A stretch of 64,000 nt of DNA from Oikopleura dioica (Eukaryota; Chordata; Appendicularia; Copelata; Oikopleuridae), in NCBI GenBank assembly GCA_907165135.1, contig OU015569.1, positions 2,728,001 through 2,792,000 on the forward strand, given 5' to 3'. The notes under the pieces were generated by a model. It was not told the origin of the DNA. It made no database searches and saw only the letters and a list, made by a program, of their open reading frames with translations. Numbering within the stretch: the first letter of the stretch is position 1; each line of letters opens with the position of its first letter. This document shows, one piece after another, positions 45,183-58,565 of this stretch. The translations under genes were made by a program, and so were the position numbers.

Positions 45183-45562
45183 TGATTCGAAGGGGGAGAT
45201 CTTGGGCAGGCTATTACGACACTGGCTGATCAAACTTTTCACTCTACCCTAAAAGCCCTTCCTTCTTGGCCTTCTTCGAAGACTCGACCTAGACGCAACA
45301 CAAAGAGATATGATAAAGAGGACGCATTTCATTCTCTCGGTCTCTGCTCTGCTCCCTGTCAGGAAAAAAGACGAAGTCGCCAAGCGCGCGTGGCACTGCT
45401 TCCCTTCCACGCCATATTAATTGAAATAATAAACAACAACTCGTCAATGACCATGGAATCAAATCTATTCAGAGTTCACCCTGTTTGTGTAGCCAATTAG
45501 CCAAGAAATACAAATGCGATGACGTTTGGACATATTTTGAAAACGTTTCCGTTTTTGACATA

Positions 45563-47190
45563 CAGTGAAACCCCAACTTAAGGCCACTTTTTGGATGACA
45601 GCTAATTTGAAAAGTGGCCTTAAGTTGGGTGATTCTCCAACTTAGTTGGATGACGCTAAAATTTTTCTCTTTCTGGAGTAAGGGACTGAATCATGGGAAT
45701 CAAAAATGAAAGGCGGAGGGTCTTATCAGAAATTTCTCGCACGAACCATGTATGAATTGTAAAAACTAAATGCGCTATTTGAATCAAACCTTAGGTTATT
45801 TTTTCATTCTCTTAAAAATATATTTGCTGCAAACATGTCGCAAGAAGAAAAGAGAATCCACATGACATATGCCTAGGGTTTCTCACGGGAAAATGGTAGT
45901 TATCACTTTTTTCTGAAATTTTCACTGTAGGCATAATTTGACCCGCTGATTCCAAAAATACAAAAATCAGAGGCGCTGGTCAAGGTTTTTGTGGTGCGGC
46001 GCGCGCTGTCTTGGCGCATTTGGTGCAAGGGTGATTTTTCAGTGAAAATTTCCCAAAATAGTTTTCTATAGGTTTTTGAACATGGTGAACACGATACTCA
46101 TAGTTATTTTAGCTAAATAAGAGTTATTATTAAACATGAGTATCTTACAACATATGCGACGCTGATTTCTCCGGAAAAAATATGAATAGCCTGCTTTGAC
46201 TTCTTTGTTAAATCTCTGGAGAAGTTTTGATTCCTTGTCCCGAAGGAATATGCTCTTTTACTTTTGTTAATCTTGACCCTTGTTGCAAACCGATGTTCAG
46301 AAACTAATTGACAATTAGCTTTTTTCGGAATTTTCGATGGTAAGTCACATTATTTACAATGAAATTATCATATTGGAATCGGAAATCCCCCAATTATTGC
46401 ATCGAACCACTTTATTTCGTCACCTTCCACAGAAAGGTTCGGACTGCTCTCCGGGGGAGTGAGTAAATATGCGCGTTTTCAGCCCAGGCGGTGACCCCGT
46501 GCGCGACTCCAGCGCCCGCGCAACGCCAGAAAGTTCTAGTTAAATGCAGATTTCCGGGTGTCCTACCAGATCCTGCTATTCCAAAATTTTAGAGGTGATT
46601 ACTAAGTGCCTAAAGTTTATCATATTCGAAAATGAAGAGTGTGCTAAAGTGTGATCAGTGTTTGGGAGGCGATTTTCCAAAAAATTCCCCCCTTTTCGCC
46701 TTTTTTCAACATTAACTTAAATTATAATTATTAATTATTAATGTACACCTTCGATTTGGTACTATCTGTGAGTTTCATGAAAAAATATAGACAAATTGTG
46801 AAGATTAAAATCGCGGTGAGAAGGCGTTCCGAGCCCCGCGCGCTCCCGTGAAAAACCCTACATATGCCGAGAAAAAAAAAGATATGCAGAGATTCTAGTG
46901 AAGACACCGAAGTAGAGTGATGCAAAGAAGATTATCAATGGGCTATTTCGAAAGAAACATGATGGAAAAGACATTCCGACGCGGACATTTTCTCGACTTT
47001 ATGATCAGCGGAGGAGGAGAATAATTTTGACGAGTTTTTTTTTATTTAAAAGTGAATCTGCGATTTACTCACTGTGAATAAAAATTGAAAAAAAAGTGGC
47101 CTTAAGTTGGATTTTTTTCGGATGACAGATTTCGGGGATTTTTCAAAAAAGTGGCCTTAAGTTGCTCGGCCTTAAGTTGGGGTTTCACTG
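45563..47190. mobile_element. pogo/Tigger-like non-autonomous element, TA target site
   Basis: Ends are CAGTGAAACCCCAACTTAAG and the reverse complement (ending GGGGTTTCACTG), each flanked by TA. Internal copies of GGCCTTAAGTTGG lie near both ends. CAGT-GAAACC ends with a TA duplication are typical of pogo/Tigger elements. At 1,628 bp it lacks any convincing transposase frame. It occupies most of the spacer upstream of KIF4. Confidence 0.75.
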
Positions 47191-47456
47191 TAATGGGACT
47201 AAACCAATTTATGGAAGACCATTTCGAAAATTTTGACGTTATTATTGTCTTTCGCGAGCATGAACGGTATTGCAAATTTTTTTCGTTGCAAAGTTCATTT
47301 TGATTTTGATCAGCATCACCAACCGTTTTCGTAAAATCACGCCATCAGTACGTGAAAAACAACGGCGCGCTGAAAAATATTCTTGCAGACTGCCTCATTC
47401 ACCGTTTTTTTTCAAAAACGGAACGCAGCAAAAAGTTAATTTTATTTTTTTCCAGA

Positions 47457-50400
47457 ATGAAGTCGGATAATGTGCGAGTGCATATCCGAATCCGGCCAAT
47501 CTCAAAGAAAGAGATCGATGAAGGTAAGAGAGAGACAAAAGAGCTTTCAATTTAACATAAAAAAAAAGATATTTTTCTTCATCTGTTTTTTAGGGGCACA
47601 AGAGTGCCTTATCGCTGCGGGCCCGCAAATCGACTGTCGAGGTAGCCAGTTTACCTACGACAAAGTATTTGGATACTCCGTCGAGCAAACGGAAATCTAC
47701 AACCAAACGGTAGAGCCGATGCTCGCCAGCTTGCTCGACGGGTTCAACCAGACTGTCTTCGCCTATGGACAGACTGGTTCGGGCAAAACCTACACGATGG
47801 GAGGAGAGTTCGGAAAGCGCGACCGAGAACACGATGGAATCCTCCCACGTGTCGCCGAGGACTTATTCGAAAGGTAAATTTACTCGTTTTTTAATCAATT
47901 TAACAGCTTTGTTTCAGAATTGCCTCAATGGCAGACAAGTACAAAAGTAGCTTGCAGGTCAGCTACTTTGAATTGTACAAAGAAGAGATCCGGGACCTGC
48001 TGAAGCCGGAAACAAGCTCCAAGCTCCTTCAAGTCCGAGAGCTCCCCAACGGCGATACCATCGTCGCCGAGCTTTCCAGAACCGAGGTAAACTCCGCCTC
48101 CGAGCTTCTGGAAAAGCTAAAAGAGGGCAACACTCAGCGCTCCGTCGGTAGCACAAATATGAACGCCACATCCTCTCGTTCGCACGCAGCTTTCAATATT
48201 CATCTGGAGCAACAGTCACATGAAGATCCAGATGATTCGAAATCGGCTGTGCTGCGACTTGTCGATCTCGCTGGTTCCGAGCGTCTCAAACGAACTGGCG
48301 CCGAGGGACAGCGAAAAGAGGAGGGCGTCAATATCAACATGGGTTTGCTGGCGTTGGGCAACGTTATCTCCGCGTTGTCTGATGGCGACAGCCACGTCAA
48401 GTATCGAGATTCGAAGCTGACCCGAATCCTAAAGGTAAGCGCTTTATTCTAATAAACAGTCTTTTAACTATCAATTTAGGATTCTTTGGGCGGTAACTCG
48501 CATACTCTCATGATCGCCTGTGTTTCTCCAGTAGACACAAATCATGACGAGACGATTCAAACCCTGAGATACGCCGATCGCGCGCGCAAGATCAAAAACA
48601 AACCGATCGTGAACCGAGACCCTGTTCAAGCGGAGTTGATTAACTTGCGAAAACAGGTTCAGATGCTACGAGCGAGCGGCGCTACCGAGGTCAACATCGA
48701 TCCTCGCGAAACGCCCGAGTACGTCGAGATGAAGGAGCAGTTGGAGTCGCAGTTGGAGGACTACAAGCTCGCCTTGTCGAACTCGTCAAAGCAGCAGAAT
48801 CGCCTGATGCTGCAGATCGAAGACGAGTGCACCAACAAAACTGCTCTTTCGAACAAACTCGAAAAGCTGAAACAAGCTGCAGAGGCACTCTCGGCCGAGC
48901 ACAACAACATGACAATTATGGAGGATAACTTGGTCGAGAATGGTGACATCGACGAGAACGCTGCCGAGGCGTTCAAGGAGCTCAGAGGTCTTCAGCGACT
49001 CATTCTCGACGTCGACAAAACGCACAAGAAGTCGAAGCGGCTTTCTTACGCGCTTGTGAGAAACGAAGAGAATGATGCAGACGAGAACGACCTGACGGAC
49101 ATCGACGAATGCTCCGGGTTGGACGATTCGAACGAAGCTGAGGAAGGTGAAGCTGCTCTTGACTCGCCGATGCGTCTGCACAAAATCAACGAAGATCTCT
49201 TCGCGCTGCAGACCGACATTGAAACGAAAGAGCAGAACATCAAATGCCTCAGTCTGGACGAGAACAACCCGCACTTGCTTCGCGCCAAGTACGAACGACA
49301 AGTCACAGAGCTTCAAGAGAAGATCGAACGACTTGAGAACGAGCGGCAAGCTACTCTCGCCTCGAAGTCGCACGGGGCGAAAGAGAAAAACAAGAAGCAA
49401 GAGGCGATGCGATTGAACCGGCAGAAGGAGCTTGAACAAGAGATCGCGAAGCTGAAAAAGGCGAAGAAAGAAAAGGAGCGACTGGTCAAAGAAAAACGGG
49501 AGAAGGAGCAGTTCATCGAAAAATTGAAAAAGGAGCTGGAGGATCTCAAATCGAGAAAGGTAAAGTTTTTTATTCCATCTTTTTTCCTTACTCTATTATT
49601 TAGATTCAATTGGTGAAGAAAGCCCGTAATGACCAGAAAAAGTTCTCGGAAGAAGAGAAAAAGTTCAAAAAAGAGATCAACACTCTTCAGAAAGCCGACC
49701 GTCGAAAGGCGAACGACATTATGCGTATGAAACTGCAGCATGAGCGCGTCGCCAACAGACTCAAAATTCAGTCGGCCAAGGATGCATCCGAACTCAAAAA
49801 GCTCAAGATGCTCCTTGCTAAGAGAACAGAGAACTCGGCAAAGGCGAAGGCGCATGGATCTCTTAAATTTGGGTAAACCAGTTTCTTTATGAAAAACAAA
49901 TTTAATCATTTGATTCTAGTCATCTCAAAGAACAGCTTCGAAACGACCTGGAGTGTCGAATGGAGATTAAACGACTCAAGTATCAGGTCAAACTCTGCGA
50001 TAAGGATCGAGCTGAAATGAAGCGGCGTACAAAGCTCCCCGGCGCTTCTGAGAAGATGACCAAGCTCCTGAAGGACAAAATCAAGCGAAAAGATGCTGAA
50101 ATCGCTACAATTCAGGTAATTATTTTTCTTCCTTCCTTCCATCCTACTCTCTTGTTTCAGGAGCAGATCAACTCTGCCGAATCGCACGAGAACCCAGTAT
50201 CTGCGAAGCGACTCCCAATCAAAGATACTGCGGAAGCTCGTAAGCTGATCGAATTCCTCGTCCAGGAATTGATCGAGCAAGGCGGAGATTGTCTCATTCA
50301 GACCGAAGATGCTGACCAATTGGTAAGTAACTTTCAAACAAAAACCTAATTATAACTTTCATTTTTAGAGAGCGAATCTCAAGGAGATCCATGACGAGTT

Positions 50401-51440
50401 CAACATCCTCCAGAACAAATACATGGGCCTTGAGAACAAGCATCAAGAAGAAATGCGATTGATGAAGCTCGAGGTTAATAATATAATCCTTGCGTATAAT
50501 TTGGAAGCTTTAGACTACGAAAAAGTGAGCACTTCGTTCATTTATCGTAGCAAAAGCATAATGAAATATTTTCTTTATTACTAATTCGTACTTTTAGCAC
50601 GAAGAATACGTTGCGCAGACTTCTGTTGCTCATCAAGATGAAGCCTCGGAAGGAGAAACCGAAGAGGAATCTTCTGACGAGGAAAACTCGATGGACACGA
50701 CTTACGAAGTCGGTTTCCAGCAGCAGACAGCTCTCCCAGTGCCCAGAGCAAAAGCCAAGTCTGGAAAGCGTCATCTCACTGAGCAGGAGTACTCTCGCAT
50801 CTTCGAGACTCCCAACGCGAAGATGATGATGGCGACTCCAAAGGACGATCGCAGTCGGGACCCCGATTTCAATCCTGAAAACGCTCTCAACAGAGTCCCG
50901 GATGCAACTGGCGACAACAATAGAGGCAATGCCAGAAAATCAATCGCACCAAAGGTATTCTTTCTTTTATGCCTTCAATCCCCATATGAAATGAATTATA
51001 GCGCCGACGCACTAACAACGACAAGTGCAAGTGCAAAGGGTTCTGCAACACGAAAATTTGTGGCTGCCGCAAGTCTGCCCGAATTTGCTCGGATACTTGC
51101 GGCTGTGACAAGTCCAAGTGTAAGAACTTCGAGCCCATGGCGATTGAAAGCGATGGCGAATACAAGGTAAGAAGATACATGTACTTTACTTCAAGTTTAT
51201 AAAATGTTTGCTTTAGGAAAACCCCACGGAGACAAAAGTGCACCGCTTCGACACAACTCTCCATGGACTCGGGGAAAACCGACCCGAGGTAAGAAAACGC
51301 TCTCTATCGAATTCAAATCTTACCATTTATTTTAGCCGATGACTCCCAGCAGAGCTGGCCGCCTCTTCGATCCTCCAGCGCGAAGACATCTCAAAGCGTT
51401 GGACGATTCCGCCGTGTTGGAAACGCCAACAAAACGATAA
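47457..51440 (+). CDS. KIF4: Chromokinesin KIF4
   Basis: The motor domain starts almost at the N-terminus (KSDNVRVHIRIRPISKKE) with the P-loop AYGQTGSGKTYTMGG, switch I SSRSHAAF and switch II LVDLAGSERLKRTGAEG. A long coiled coil follows, then the Cys-rich chromatin-binding segment near the C-terminus (DKCKCKGFCNTKICGCRK, then CSDTCGCDKSKC), diagnostic of KIF4. Exons: 47457-47523, 47594-47873, 47918-48434, 48480-49559, 49604-49872, 49920-50115, 50161-50322, 50369-50524, 50598-50955, 51002-51166, 51217-51288, 51336-51440, all GT-AG. It is a plus-end motor for chromosome arms and the spindle midzone. TTTTTTCCAG directly before the ATG suggests a trans-splice acceptor. AATAAA near 51,612 is a likely poly(A) signal. 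Confidence 0.95.
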
Positions 51441-54001
51441 ACAAACCTGTATATAACTTTTCACCTTCACCATATTCACCCTCACATGTCACGACCTTCC
51501 TCCCCTAAAATTCACGCTACCTAACTATCACCACTCACCCACCAAATTTCACTTTCACATTCCTACTCTTTCATTCCCCGATTTTCACCTACTGCCTTGG
51601 CCAAAAACTTAAAATAAACAAAGTCCAAGTAAAACAAATAATCGTTGTTGTCTTCAACTTCTTGCGCAGGAGTCCAAAAAGCATTCAAAAGTAGGTCAAT
51701 TGGGGCTTGACAACCTTAGTAGTAAACCTGAGTCAGGGTCTGAAAGATCTTTTATGAAAAGCCGTGTAGCGGCTTTTTTCAAAACGAAGCTGCGAAGCGG
51801 CTTCGCCAGACTTTAAAAATAGATTGAAATGGCTTTGCTTATGAAAAAAATATAAGTCAATACAATAATTATCAACAAGACTCAGGATTTCTGATGAAAT
51901 CAGATTCCAACTGCCTCAGAACACAAGTCTAGACCAGATAAACAAGCAAATATTAGCTTCCCGTATGTGTAAAATATTAACAGAATCATCAATTTCCAAA
52001 TTTCAGTAGCGAATTTTCTCGAGCTCAGAAACTGTTATTGGGTAACCAAGGTCGAAGATGAACTCGCCTTAGATGTCAAAACGCATCGATCAGGGCAGGC
52101 CAAGTTGTTTTTTAGATTTGCTGATCAGTGATCATTTTGAGATTGATTTGCTCATTATCTTACAATTATTATTTCTTGTCTTGCAGAAGTTGACGTCCTT
52201 GACCTGAAAAGCGGTAAAAAAGTGCTAGCGTAGCTTTTGTCTGTTTTCTTACTTCGCTAGAATTTAACCCTCCAGTGATTACTTTGCTTAAAGCAAAATT
52301 CAGATGAGCACAAGAAAGATGGGGGGTAGATTTTTGCCCCGAAAAAGTGATTTTCATATATCTTTCGGATTACCAATAAGATTGTTATATTTGGGCCAAA
52401 TAATTTGGCCAACCGGCCAATCAAACCGCGATACATAAAATTACTTCCGTAAATTGGTTTAACCCACTTAATGTAAAAAATACATTTATTTTTCGACGCA
52501 ATGAAGATGCATGGTTTCTTTTTGGGTGAAATCTCTTTGCGTTGGATTAAAAACCTGCGGTCAAATCTAACCTTGAAATGCTCCTGCCTTTAATCATGAA
52601 CATTGCCAATATATATAATGTATTATATTGATGAAGAAAACGAAGATTCATTTTAAAAATTTTGTATTGTGCGATGGATGAAGGTTGATCAGTGTAATAA
52701 AAGAAAATAGTGAAAAGATCATACGATTTCTTCTGACAGGACAGGTAGCAGTTCCCCTCAGCAGTGCCGAATTCATTAACAGGTTGTTTATCGATTCGAC
52801 GGACAATCTTTCCAAGTCTGCACTCGTAGCAGTACTTGTAGATATCGACCGGAGTCTACGTCCGAGCCGAGTCTGATGCAAGCAAGAGCTCTTTTGGAAC
52901 TCCTCCGTCAATCGCAACCTCGTTGATTTTAAGGGCTTTTCTCAAACGAGTAAAAGCACCTTGTATTTATCCTCAAATATCATTCTAAAAAGGATAAGAT
53001 TAACATCTCTGTCAAAAATATATTCTATTTGATTCCTCGCTGGAATATAAGTATCCGTTTTGGGAAATCCAAAACGGGTACGTTGTGAACGCCACTGCAC
53101 ACTTTTGGTGAGCAGTGAAGCTCGGAAGGGAGTTTTTGTCACCACTCCCACATCTCGAGGAGTGAAGACCGGAGTCGCAAAAACGAAGAGGGGACGCCAC
53201 AAACACTATCTAAATAGGTCGGGTTGTAAATCAGTTCGTCGAAGATAAGAAAATGCACAAAAAATAAAAATTGTCGAGAATCAGTAGAAAATCTCTTTGA
53301 AGCGCACCGAAGATGGTGAAGGCCAAGTCTGAGCTAATGAGTGTCGAGCGTATCTGGGCCCCGTGAGTTGCCTACGCAACAAAACTTGAGCCATGCTCCC
53401 CTAGCGGAACTCTAAAGGGGGCGCCCCGTGCGTTTTCTGCGCTTGCGCTCGCAAATACCGATGAAAGCAGACTCAAATCCGGGGTTACGCCGCCACTACA
53501 AGTCTCGAAACTTGTGATTGGCTAGTGGCAAAAGATTGTCGCCAGGGGTGGCGACAATCTTTTTATCCAGGGTAAAGGACTGCTTTCACCGGAATGTACG
53601 CAAAATCCTTGTTAACTCCTCGAAGTCAGTGTTCACAAAATGTTATTCGCGTTCGAACCCTAAAGTCATCTGATGACCATCTAATTTAACCCTGTTGAAA
53701 AATTTTAGACTCTATTTTCGATATAAATAGTGGTTAGATTGCTTTGACTACTCTTCGAAAGATCAATTTTTAAATAAATAGGTTGCATTTATTATAGAAA
53801 AGGTTCAAACTTGATGCATGTTCTGTTTAGTTTGAAAATGAGACCTCTTTCGTCTCTCTATCATGACGGCAGAAGGCTTGAAAACGGTGTCGTAGTGAAC
53901 AAGTCGGAACAGCACATTGAGGTGAAAGATATGTTGAACGTGAAAGATGTGAAGAATAAGTGAGAATATGAGGATAGAGTGGTTTCTTCTCTGGGCTTCG
54001 T
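51441..54001. other. Intergenic region without a protein gene
   Basis: A partial copy of the short inverted-repeat family lies at about 51,704-51,790. The stretch 52,000-53,250 shows no coding signal that I trust. A GC-richer, strongly self-complementary segment at about 53,340-53,600 is listed separately. Confidence 0.5.
53462..53588. ncRNA. Candidate structured non-coding RNA
   Basis: A 9-bp perfect closing stem (TGAAAGCAG at 53,462 with CTGCTTTCA at 53,580) encloses a hairpin built of CCACTA/TAGTGG and CAAGT/ACTTG, followed by a 14-bp perfect stem AAAAGATTGTCGCC/GGCGACAATCTTTT with a 6-base loop. Nearby upstream, GTTGC/GCAAC and GCTCCCC/GGGGGC can also pair, so the RNA could start near 53,340. 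Strand and identity are unknown. It is not tRNA, 5S, or a snRNA that I recognise. A RNase P/MRP-like or telomerase-like RNA is possible, but nothing diagnostic was found. Confidence 0.35.
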
Positions 54002-55801
54002 TTACAGTCGAACGTAACTCGTAGCTGGCCGAGCGACGACAGACTTTCCATGAATTTTTCGTGTGTGGATAGTTTCCAGGCATTCTTCGGCAACTTCTGG
54101 GCTGCTAAAGCCGATCGTCACGCCCGCAGAATCACTAGGGATCATAGTTACAGGTAGCTCAATGCTAGAGATGGATTACCCAAAGAGAATGCAAATATTT
54201 CCGTAGCCACTTGTTTCATCGTGTGGACCACAGTCAGTAGCGATGGCGAGCAGTTTCTTCCACGAGTCGCGAGAAATAACTTCGCTGTGAGCAGCTGGGT
54301 GCCCCTCGGAAGGTTGCGAAGTGATGAAGATGTCTGGCCGGATCACTGAAAAAGATGATTCCTTTTTAAGTACTCCTCGGTGTCTCCTTACGTTTTGCGT
54401 TCTTGTGCCATTTCGCCTTGATCACGTCGTATTTTGAGCTTTTCTTGAAATCATCCTTCGGGATGGGTTGCGACTTTCGAGCTCTGCACCAGGAGCCGAA
54501 CAAATACGCTCTGTCAAGATGAGCGATCGCGTTTTCCGCCGCGATTTGCTCCTTGAATCGGACGATGAAGTAGTCTCCACGGCTCGCGTCTTATTACAAG
54601 TTTGAGCTACAGTCACGTAAATTCAACAAACCTATCAATACGTCCTCGACTTTCCCGAAACGGATCATTTGCACCAGAATGCTTTGGATGTTGACTCGTT
54701 GGATGTTTTTGACTTGGATCTTTACGGAGAAGCAGTTGTCGAAATCGCCTTTCCATTTCGATCCAGGGGCGAATTCCGTCGAGATAACTTTCACATGCTA
54801 GAGCAGATCTTGGAGCTCAGAAAAGAACCGAGTTCGTACCTTGATGATATCCTTGCCTTTCTCACCCCGTTGCTTGATCCATTGGAGCACTCGCCAGCAG
54901 TCAGAAATGCTCTCGTAATAGAAGTGCAACTCTGACTCGCCAATAACCTGCACGTCGTGAATATTGGCTTCTTTTTGCAGTTTATCCTAAACCAAAGGAT
55001 CATAAACAAAGACAGAAGGAAGAAAGAAAAACCTTGATCGCCTGGAATTGCTTCAGAGAAATTTGAGAAGCGAATAAAAGCTTTATCGCGGGCATTTCAC
55101 CCAGAGAATTGCAGCGCTTGGGCTCAAATCGGCAGAAATTCCAGCCGAAAGACTCCTCGTTGTCTTCGTGTTCTTCATCAATTGGCTCTTCAATTGGTTC
55201 GTCGAGGGCGCAATGGTCATCGAAAATTTCAGCGAGTATTTTTTCCTGCTCATCGGTTATCAGCAATTCTTTCTGCTTCTTTTTCTTCTTGCTTCCCTTT
55301 TTAGAGGAGCGCTTTCTTGGTTCTTCAACCACTCTTCTTACCGGCTCATCGTCGTAGTCTCCTTATTAGAGAATTAGGAGTTATGATCGAAAGAGGAATC
55401 GAAAATTACCGAGAAGTTCCGCCAAGCCCTCAGAAATCTCACTCGCGATACTTTCATTGTCTTCTAGAATGATAATAATTATTTATTGACAATAAAGCTA
55501 GCAATTTGCGACTCACCCAACTGCGCTGCTAGCTGATCAGCCGATCCAAGTACATATCCATGGTGAAAAGCGTTTTCGCTCGGAACTTGCTAAAAATCAA
55601 TTTTATAGACATTTCATAAGCAATTTGGAAAGAACCCACCTGAGGCGCAATGTTGAATTTGGCAGAGTCGCAGCCGAGACGTCTATAAAACTCCTGAATT
55701 TCGCTGTGAGAGTAGCTCATTTCCCCACTGCTTTCGTTGTTGTTGCCCAAGAGGTCCTCGAGCGCTTGCTCTAGAACGGGCACTTCTGGATCTTGGTACA
55801 T
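54002..55801 (-). CDS. Two-RRM nuclear protein, uncharacterised
   Basis: At least eight exons join with GT-AG introns. The N-terminal half is acidic and Lys-rich (SSKKGSKKKKKQKELL) with LTDEQEKILAEIFDD-like helices. Next come DKLQKEANIHDVQVIG and a WRVLQWIKQRGEKGKD segment, an RRM (VKIQVKNIQRVNIQSILVQM, then YFIVRFKEQIAAENAIAHLD) and a second RRM-like fold at the end (NICILFGDSAGVTIGFSS, then AEECLETIHTRKIHGKS). The last module vaguely recalls the C-terminal RRM of HTATSF1. The start at 55,801 lies behind TTTCTCAG, a possible trans-splice acceptor, but the frame is open further upstream (a Lys-rich stretch to about 55,950). Function is unknown; RNA binding is inferred. Confidence 0.6.
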
Positions 55802-56343
55802 TTCCTGAGAAACAGCGGGCTCTTCGTTTTTTGCAGCTTTCTTCGACGATTTCTTGCTCTTTTTCTCCTTTTTCTTTTTAGGCTGTCTCTCAGGCTGTCT
55901 CTGAGGGACAGGGCTGTCGATTATGTACGCGAGAGCGAAAATCTTGAAAGTCGTTGTTGATCTCTGAGTGAAATTTCACTTCTGTGGTGGCGCTTCGGTT
56001 CGCGCGCGAGAGGGCAGTTTTTCTCTCGCTCCGAAACCAAGCAGCCAATCAGCGCGCCGCATCCGCGTAGGTGGACGCGCGCGACACACCTCGGGGCAAA
56101 TCAAATCTACCCGAATTTCGAGTCGAAACCTAACCTTCGCTTTTTAGTTATTAATTGAGAGCCCCTTTCTGACGTCTTTTTAAGTAATAATGCTTTCTCA
56201 ATTCTTCCAGTCGTTCCTTCATCCTCATTCGTCTTCTTAGCTCCACCTTTGTTCGGAATTCCCTTTCAAAGCGTTCTGCTGCTTGCTCAGCAGCCATTAT
56301 CCGTTCAAATCTCTCAACTAAGCGGTCGTTGCGGTTTATTCTT

Positions 56344-56482
56344 GATGTACTGCGCCTGGGCTTGGCAACCTGTGTAGAAAACCTGAATCAGGTTCTGACG
56401 AGCCTACCCGGCTTTTCAAATACAGGTAATTCAGAGCCTGACTCAGGTTTTCTGCACAGGTCGCCGAGCCCAGCTACTACGC
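56344..56482. mobile_element. Best-preserved copy of the short inverted-repeat (MITE) family
   Basis: Ends CTGGGCTTGGCAACCTGTGT and the reverse complement of GCTGGGCTCGGCGACCTGTG bracket about 139 bp. Inside, each arm continues AGAAAACCTGA-TCAGG. Flanks TACTGCGC and TACTACGC agree in 7 of 8 positions, a possible 8-bp target duplication. Copies also lie at 8.1, 9.0, 12.4, 51.7 and 57.4 kb. Confidence 0.75.
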
Positions 56483-56812
56483 ACTGTAGTAACAGTTCTG
56501 CGCACCTCCATTCCTGCTGAAAAATTTAGTTCTGAAAATAACGAAGTATTGATGCAATCTGGGTTTATTCGGTAAGAGCACGTTTTACCAAACAGAGCGA
56601 AAATGGTTCGAAAAGGTTTCCTGAGATTGATAAATGAAGTGTTATAGCAACGGCACTAGTACAGTAATAGTGAACTTGAAAACGACGATAAATGAAGGAA
56701 GGCATCTGGGATGATTGCTCAATGGCGATTAGAGCAGTACAGTTAAAATGAGCCAGAATTAGTGGCTGAGGTCTTCTGGATTATTTTCTATACTGGAAGG
56801 TATTCTGGACTG

Positions 56813-57621
<809 letters not shown>

Positions 57622-57890
57622 TTCTCTGACAAACGTTCGGACCAAACTCTGAATAAGAAAATGTGGAATGGAGATCAAATGTTCTCACTGAAATAAAACT
57701 GAGAATGATAGACAGAGATCGTGATTAATCAATTATCGTTGGGTTTCTTCGTTGATTTCACAGCAATTTGGTTTCGACGATTTTTCATTGTTTCGGGAGT
57801 TTTAAGGAATATAAGTAAAATTCAATAATGCCAAAATGATTCTAGAGGAAGTAAAGATACAGTAAGTGACTGTAAAGAAGGTCAAAATGG

Positions 57891-57972
57891 CGCTGCGAGC
57901 AGGATTTGAACCTACGCGGGGAGACCCCATTGGATTTCAAGTCCAACGCCTTAACCACTCGGCCATCGCAGC
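57891..57972 (-). tRNA. tRNA-Ser(UGA)
   Basis: The 82-nt sequence folds as a type II tRNA: acceptor GCTGCGA/TCGCAGC with discriminator G, D arm around GGCCGAGTGGTTAAGGC, anticodon loop CTTGAAA (anticodon TGA) on a 5-bp stem, a long variable arm and a T arm with TTCAAAT. A-box and B-box promoters are intact. It closely matches vertebrate tRNA-Ser(UGA) as remembered. Confidence 0.97.
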
Positions 57973-58565
57973 TTGACGGTATCCGTCGCTAGGTCCAACC
58001 AGGTTCTTAATTCATCGGACCATCAAATCGTAGAATTGTCATCTCTCTTAGCTTGGCTGTATTCAACTCAATAAAGTCAACTCCATCATCGACTTATCCT
58101 AATCAAAAAGTCTTTTTACAGTTTTAGATTCGTCAACATTACTACTCAGTAACTATAATTTCTTCAAAACTTCTTGATTATTTATTTACTAGTGACTAAT
58201 GAAATCTCCAAATTTATAAGTAGCTAATTGACCGCTAATTAGACACGAATAAGAACAGGAAAGTCGGGAGGCAGTAGCCAATCACGCGCGCGGAAATCGG
58301 ATAAAGAATAAAAATCCAGAACGCGCGCCATTTACGATTTTCGAAGCACTTTTTTTTACAACTGAAGTAAGAGAAAATAATAATGGCGGATTGCCTGATG
58401 CGCCAAAGAGGAAATTATCATTGTAGACTGCTTTGTTGTTTTGTTTCTTTCTGAAAACAAACACTTGAAGACAAACGAAACGAAGAAGCTTCGGCCGAAG
58501 GTGTCAAGAGAAATTATGCGCTTTTGATTTGCAAATTCTGAGAGAAACTCGCAAGGAGGCAATTT

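Noticed and set aside
49313-49909. Long minus-strand ORFs opposite KIF4 (also 48,786-49,439)
   Set aside because: They mirror the charged coiled-coil codons of KIF4 and show no family motif.
52648-53248. Short ORFs on both strands
   Set aside because: No splice partners, no family resemblance and no bias towards one strand.
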